Below, one piece after another: positions 59,804-64,000 of a DNA stretch of 64,000 bases. The DNA is from QPIN01 sp965224575 (GTDB taxonomy: Bacteria; Pseudomonadota; Gammaproteobacteria; Methylococcales; Methylomonadaceae). Made by a program: the position numbers and the translations under genes. The notes beneath the pieces were generated by a model. The model made no database searches. It saw only the letters and a list, made by a program, of their open reading frames with translations, and had not been told where the DNA came from. Positions within the stretch are counted from its first letter, which is position 1, and each line of letters starts with the position of its first letter. The DNA lies in contig CBDCZQ010000006.1 of NCBI GenBank assembly GCA_965224575.1, positions 1,302,001 through 1,366,000 of the forward strand, in the 5' to 3' direction.

Positions 59804-60760
59804 TTATGGTTTAACCACAAGCCCCCAGGGATACCTCCCTACAGCAATAGACTTGCTTACCTTCATAGAGGTTAAATCAATAATTGATATATCATTACTC
59901 ACCCCATTGGTCGTGTAAACTCGCTTTTGATCAGGAGAAAAAGCCAAGTTCCAGACTCTTTGTCCTACCAAAAAATATTTCTCTACTTTCAATGTTTGGG
60001 CATTAATCAAAGCAACCCTGTTAGCAGGTCCTAAAGCAACTAAAGCCCATTGTTTTTTCTCATCAATCACTACACCAACAGGCTGAATTTTATCTTTACT
60101 TAAGCCTGCAATACTGAAATCTATTGATTTGATTTTTTTACGTGTTGCAACATCCAGTATAGTGACTGTTCCACCCATTTCTGAGGTAACCCATAATTGC
60201 TGGCTATCAGAGGTAAAACTAAGTCCTCTTGGGCGCGGGTCAACCAGAGTATTGTCTTCAACTGTTAGTGTTTTACGATTAATCCAATGCACCATATTAG
60301 TTGCCTCTGAGGCACTCGCAACCCATTTACCATTAGGACTTACGGTAATCGGTTCAGGTTCTACTCCAACAGGGATTTGCTTGATGGCTTTTTCTTGTTT
60401 GATATCAACGACGGTTACTAAACTATCATCTTCATTAGAAACATAGAGTTGATCTCCACTTATACTCATGGCAAATGTTTCAGGGTCTTCACCAGATGGT
60501 AAGGTACCAACAGGTTTTAGTGTATCTATATCTATGACCTGAATAGTATTATCATCACTTGTTGCCACATAGAGTTGTTGCTGATTTTTACTGAGTACAA
60601 TACCTCGGGGACGTTGTCCTATTGATATCGTGTTTAAAAGTTTGCCTGCGATGGGGTCGATAACGGCGATGGCATTGTCTTTTTCTAAAGTAACATACAC
60701 TGTTTCTGAAAAGACCTGACAACTAATAAATAATAAGCCAGTCGCTAAAATTTTCTTCAT
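59804..60760 (-). CDS. Secreted YVTN-type beta-propeller (PQQ-associated type)
   Basis: A 318-residue exported protein with a signal peptide (about 1-18, VFS) and seven blades of about 42 residues, each with a variant of YVxNExDxxVTVID. The whole chain resembles TIGR03866, a family found in PQQ-dependent catabolism gene sets. Its neighbours here (sensor kinase divergent, 86 bp) are not PQQ genes. A role in methanol or alcohol metabolism is possible but not shown. Confidence 0.78.
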   Translation of the reverse strand: MKKILATGLLFISCQVFSETVYVTLEKDNAIAVIDPIAGKLLNTISIGQRPRGIVLSKNQQQLYVATSDDNTIQVIDIDTLKPVGTLPSGEDPETFAMSISGDQLYVSNEDDSLVTVVDIKQEKAIKQIPVGVEPEPITVSPNGKWVASASEATNMVHWINRKTLTVEDNTLVDPRPRGLSFTSDSQQLWVTSEMGGTVTILDVATRKKIKSIDFSIAGLSKDKIQPVGVVIDEKKQWALVALGPANRVALINAQTLKVEKYFLVGQRVWNLAFSPDQKRVYTTNGVSNDISIIDLTSMKVSKSIAVGRYPWGLVVKP

Positions 60761-60846
60761 GTTATATCCTGTGCAAAAGTAATGTTCAAGATAGCATTAT
60801 TCATTGCCTAACTGAGGCCGCTATTACAAATAAGGAAATTTTCCCG

Positions 60847-62148
60847 ATGAGTTTACGAAACCAAATTAGTGTAAGAATTTTGTTGATTTCACTGTGCATT
60901 TTGTTCATTGGTGGGTCAATGGGGATATGGCAAGCGCGAAAAGCAGTGAGTAAAGAGGTAGATTCTTCTATTAATTTGGCATTACAACTGATAAAAATAG
61001 GTATCGGTACAACCAAGATACATAAAACAGACTGGATGTTTCGCTTGAGTAGTTTAGAGCAAACTCGACATTTAAAAATTCAGCTCAAAAAACCTTCTGG
61101 TGAAATAATTAATATTACTCATCAGGCTAAACCTGATAATGAAACCCCGCCAGATTGGTTTATTAATCTTGTTATGAGCGAATATCCAACCGCAGAGTAT
61201 CAAATAAAAACCTTTAATAACTATGCGCTAACATTGCTTATCCAAGCTAATCCAATGGATGAAATTGCAGAAGTATGGGATGAAAGCCTTTCTTTTTTTA
61301 CTACCTTGTTACTTCTGGTTTTATTTACTTTTCTTTCTGTCCATTTGGTCTTTGATAAAACATTATCAGCTATCCATTCAATCGTTGATCATCTTAAGGG
61401 TATTGAAAAAGGGGAGTACCAAAATAAATTACCTGACTTTTCTACTCAGGAATATGGTGATATAGCAACAGCAGTCAACCATATGACTGATGTGCTTGAT
61501 AGTACACGGCGACAGAACCGAGCCTTAACCCAACATTCACTAGAAATTCAGGAAGAAGAAAGACAGCGTTTATCTCAAGAACTACATGATGAATTTGGAC
61601 AATCATTAACAGCAATAAAAGTGATGGCTGTTACCGCAGCGCATGAGAAAGCAGATACAAAAAAAATCACGGGGTCTATCGTTGAAATTTGCGACCATTT
61701 AATGACCGTTGTGCGTTCAATGATGAAACAGCTTCACCCTTTGATTTTAACTGAACTTGGATTAAAAGCAACGCTGGAAGATATGGTTAATCAATGGGAA
61801 GATAGACATGCCTCAATGTCTTTTAATCTAAATTGTGATGATGCAGTAGACATGTTAGGCAGAACCATTGTGATACAAATTTTCAGAGTCATTCAAGAAA
61901 GCCTGACTAATATTATCCGTCATGCTGATGCCAACCACGTTACAATAAATATCAAGATTAAATCAAACCCCGATGTTCTTGATTTATCCATAATAGATGA
62001 CGGTCAAGGGTGTAATCTGGATAAGATAACTTCTGGTTTTGGATTGCTTGGAATGGAAGAAAGAATAAATCTATTAGGTGGGAGCTTTAAAATACAGTCT
62101 CAAGTCAATCAAGGCACGCAAATTAACGCCCAACTTCCATTATCCTAA
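60847..62148 (+). CDS. NarX/UhpB-type sensor histidine kinase
   Basis: A 433-residue membrane kinase: two membrane helices (about 12-30 and 148-168) around a periplasmic sensor domain, a HAMP domain (about 170-225, VDHLKGIEKGEYQNKLPD), the HisKA_3 helix RQRLSQELHDEFGQSLTAIK with phospho-acceptor His247, and an ATPase domain with NIIRHADANHVT, DDGQG and GFGLLGMEER. Such kinases pair with LuxR-type regulators. The partner, which should follow, is the deleted remnant at 62175-62322, so this kinase appears orphaned. Confidence 0.88.
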   Translation: MSLRNQISVRILLISLCILFIGGSMGIWQARKAVSKEVDSSINLALQLIKIGIGTTKIHKTDWMFRLSSLEQTRHLKIQLKKPSGEIINITHQAKPDNETPPDWFINLVMSEYPTAEYQIKTFNNYALTLLIQANPMDEIAEVWDESLSFFTTLLLLVLFTFLSVHLVFDKTLSAIHSIVDHLKGIEKGEYQNKLPDFSTQEYGDIATAVNHMTDVLDSTRRQNRALTQHSLEIQEEERQRLSQELHDEFGQSLTAIKVMAVTAAHEKADTKKITGSIVEICDHLMTVVRSMMKQLHPLILTELGLKATLEDMVNQWEDRHASMSFNLNCDDAVDMLGRTIVIQIFRVIQESLTNIIRHADANHVTINIKIKSNPDVLDLSIIDDGQGCNLDKITSGFGLLGMEERINLLGGSFKIQSQVNQGTQINAQLPLS

Positions 62149-62174
62149 ATAAACTCGCTATAAAATTCGCATAC

Positions 62175-62322
62175 GTGACCGCGCGAAGTATAAAAGTTCT
62201 TTTAATTGATGACCTTTTAGGTAACAAAATGGTTGCAAATTACACCAATCAGATTAAGAAAAAGCTGCATGTATACAAATTTGGCTCATATTGCTGTCAT
62301 GCTAGGAATAATGAAACATTAA
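62175..62322 (+). pseudogene. LuxR-type response regulator with large internal deletion
   Basis: GTG at 62175 opens VTARSIKVLLIDDL, the start of a receiver domain, and after 15 codons the sequence jumps to KMVANYTNQIKKKLHV, the recognition helix of a LuxR HTH. One further shift leads to NLAHIAVMLGIM and the stop at 62320-62322, a typical C-terminus. About 150 codons, including the phospho-acceptor aspartate, are missing. It lies 26 bp after the kinase, where the cognate regulator is expected. Confidence 0.75.
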
Positions 62323-63416
62323 TCTGTTAAATTAGTTTTTTGTGTGAAAATTTGAGTAAACTCATCATAACCAGACTTTTTTAACTCTTCAACAGGTATA
62401 AATCGTAAAGATGCCGAATTTATGCAATAGCGTAGACCTGTTGGCTTAGGTCCATCTTTAAATAAGTGACCCAGATGAGAATTACCATATTTACTACGGA
62501 CTTCAGTCCGAGGATAAATCAGTAAATAATCTGTATTTTCAACAATATGATTTGATTTTATCGGTTGGGTAAAACTAGGCCAGCCGGTACCCGATTTAAA
62601 CTTATCTAATGATGAAAATAAAGGCTCTCCACTGACTATATCTACATAGATGCCTTGCCGTTTTTCATCCCAGTAAGTGTTATCAAATGCTTTTTCTGTT
62701 GCATCTTGTTGAGTCACGTTGTATTGCAAAGATGAAAGCTGCTCGCGTATTTCTTCATCAGAAGGTTTTATATATTTTTGTGTGTTTTTTGTAGGTAATT
62801 TTAGTTCTTCACCCCAAATTTTAGCCAAGTATTGGTCGCGCCCAGACCGGTAACGATAAAATTTATACTTAACAGGATGGGTCTTGTAATAATCCTGATG
62901 ATAATCTTCTGCAGGATAAAAGTTTTTTAATGGGAGAATTTCGGTAACAATTTCTTTGCTATAACGAGCAGGTTTTTGCAATTGTTGTATTGAGAGTGTT
63001 GCATCTTTTTGTTGTTGATCATTATGATAAAAAATTACAGAACGATAGTGTTTTCCACGATCAACAAATTGACCATCGGCATCAGTCGGATCAATTTGAC
63101 GCCAGAAAGCTTGTAATAAATCATTATAATTAATAATTTTGGGGTCAAAATAAACTTGTACACTTTCTACATGGCCAGTTGTACCTGAAGAAACTTGCTC
63201 ATATGTTGGATTTTCTACATGTCCATCGCTATAGCCTGAAATAACTTTAGAAACACCAGAAACTTTTTCAAAATCCGATTCTGTACACCAAAAGCAGCCG
63301 CCTGCAAAAGTTGCTATTGATAATTCAGAATTGTAAATTGTTGCTTTATCAGGATTAGATTCGGCACATCCGGTCAATGTTATTATCCCAATTAATAATA
63401 AATATTTAATACTCAT
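62319..63416 (-). CDS. msrAB: Lipoprotein MsrA-MsrB methionine sulfoxide reductase fusion
   Basis: A 365-residue lipoprotein: lipobox LTGC (Cys17), MsrA domain (about 33-190) with GGCFWC and catalytic Cys41, linker, and MsrB domain (about 212-350) with GTGWPSF, HLGHLF and RYCINSASLRF. It repairs both S- and R-sulfoxides of methionine in envelope proteins. It resembles neisserial PilB but without the N-terminal thioredoxin domain, so electrons must come from elsewhere. The MsrB cysteine pairs for zinc (CXXC) seem absent. The 3' end overlaps the deleted regulator remnant by four bases. Confidence 0.92.
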   Translation of the reverse strand: MSIKYLLLIGIITLTGCAESNPDKATIYNSELSIATFAGGCFWCTESDFEKVSGVSKVISGYSDGHVENPTYEQVSSGTTGHVESVQVYFDPKIINYNDLLQAFWRQIDPTDADGQFVDRGKHYRSVIFYHNDQQQKDATLSIQQLQKPARYSKEIVTEILPLKNFYPAEDYHQDYYKTHPVKYKFYRYRSGRDQYLAKIWGEELKLPTKNTQKYIKPSDEEIREQLSSLQYNVTQQDATEKAFDNTYWDEKRQGIYVDIVSGEPLFSSLDKFKSGTGWPSFTQPIKSNHIVENTDYLLIYPRTEVRSKYGNSHLGHLFKDGPKPTGLRYCINSASLRFIPVEELKKSGYDEFTQIFTQKTNLTD

Positions 63417-63495
63417 TTACCTACTCCTAATCAAGATTAATAGAGGTGCCCATAAATTCATTATGGTCGCTTCTTTTAGATAAAGTTCGAAAAAA

Positions 63496-63945
63496 TTAGT
63501 TTTCAGAAATCAACTTAACTTCAAATAAAGTTCCCTTTACATCAACCACTTCAACTTGTTGACCTATTGGGCAGTCTTCCCCAAGAACCGTCCAGATTGA
63601 ATCATCAGCTTTTATCTTTCCACGCCCATTTTTAATTGGCTCAATCAAAGAAAAGGTTCTGCCAATATACTGAGCTCCACGTTTATTGAGTAAGGGATGG
63701 TCTGTTTCAGTATCATTTTTAAAACCATATTGTCGCCAAATAAGGATTGAAGTGATAGATAAAATAGCATAAATAATTAACTGAATTTCAAGACTGGTAG
63801 AAGGAAATAAAAATAAAACTGTTCCTACAATGAGCCCTGCTACAGATAGCCATAAAAAAAAGAAACCGGGTGCCAGTATTTCAATCCCTAATAAAAATAC
63901 TGCCAATACCCACCAATACCAAAATACAATCTCTAATTCAGTCAT
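63496..63945 (-). CDS. NfeD-family membrane protein
   Basis: A 149-residue protein of the short NfeD type: three or four membrane helices (about 8-30, 33-50, 55-70) and a C-terminal OB fold (about 88-146, GRTFSLIEPIKNGRGKIKADDSIW, DCPIGQQVEVVDVKG). NfeD proteins work next to SPFH proteins in membrane microdomains; the fragment upstream (63950-64000) fits that pair. Start ATG at 63945 overlaps nothing. Confidence 0.88.
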   Translation of the reverse strand: MTELEIVFWYWWVLAVFLLGIEILAPGFFFLWLSVAGLIVGTVLFLFPSTSLEIQLIIYAILSITSILIWRQYGFKNDTETDHPLLNKRGAQYIGRTFSLIEPIKNGRGKIKADDSIWTVLGEDCPIGQQVEVVDVKGTLFEVKLISEN

Positions 63946-63949
63946 TTTT

Positions 63950-64000
63950 TATCCCTTTTTAGACATTGCTTCTTTTGCCAGCTCACTAATACCACCTAGG
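63950..64000 (-). CDS. C-terminal end of probable SPFH/slipin protein (cut by window edge)
   Basis: The last 16 codons before TAA at 63950-63952 read LGGISELAKEAMSKKG. This is a plausible C-terminus of a stomatin/QmcA-like protein and lies four bases before the NfeD ATG. Only the partner gene supports the family call. Confidence 0.45.

Noticed and set aside
1..64000. tRNA, rRNA or riboswitch genes
   Set aside because: I looked through the intergenic stretches and found no cloverleaf with a GTTCGA-type arm, no rRNA and no recognisable riboswitch core; a covariance-model search would be decisive.

Overview
This 64 kb window is AT-rich chromosomal DNA from a gammaproteobacterium. The evidence is the gene set (RhlE, ClpB, DUF2058, an MsrA-MsrB fusion, NfeD, an RlhA-type U32 protein, an RluA-type synthase) and Cus/Acr-type RND pumps. 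A secreted beta-propeller of the PQQ-associated kind, together with abundant dispersed palindromic repeats, would fit a methylotroph or sulfur-oxidiser-like lineage such as Methylococcales, but that placement is inference and no rRNA is present to test it. I saw no tRNA, rRNA or CRISPR array.

Layout. 1-2.3 kb: a truncated gene and a fused DUF262-DUF1524 (GmrSD-like) restriction protein. 2.3-6.1 kb: accessory DNA with dispersed repeats, an IS4-family element inserted with an 11-bp target duplication into a small secreted-protein gene, a degenerate FtsZ paralogue, a 27-copy hexanucleotide array and a broken PIN-toxin module. 6.1-10 kb: GST, U32 and pseudouridine synthase genes. 10-15 kb: a graveyard of broken genes (LysR, Kbp/YgaU, IS200 fragment, two more toxin-antitoxin modules, a duplicated leader of the FtsZ-like gene) among intact RRM, membrane, TetR and Nudix genes. 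16-24 kb: a secreted CotH protein, IS982 and IS5 remnants, three lipoproteins, a secreted Ig/FN3 protein, an EamA transporter and a DUF3465 protein. 24.2-30.5 kb: a copper/silver-type RND operon whose outer-membrane component carries a LysM domain. 30.6-41.2 kb: secreted proteins, a second 27-copy hexanucleotide array, two MITEs with the IS4 element's ends, a decayed RAYT element, and two beta-helix proteins sharing a distinctive ~205-residue C-terminal module. 41.4-64 kb: mostly housekeeping genes (aminotransferase, RhlE, diiron ferritin-like protein, ClpB with a sigma-32-like promoter, ExeA-like ATPase, an RND pump with AraC and TetR regulators and a methyltransferase, beta-propeller, orphaned sensor kinase, MsrAB, NfeD).

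The most unusual item is the FtsZ-like protein at 4575-5537. It keeps the T7-loop aspartates but has lost the GGGTGTG nucleotide-binding loop and the C-terminal tail, so it could contact FtsZ without binding GTP itself. Its leader, including a small hairpin with one compensatory base change, recurs in front of a 17-codon remnant at 14.3 kb. The second theme is decay: at least ten genes have frameshifts, nonsense codons or breakpoints, nearly all in mobile or toxin-antitoxin DNA, while long core genes are intact. This argues for real pseudogenisation rather than poor sequence quality throughout.
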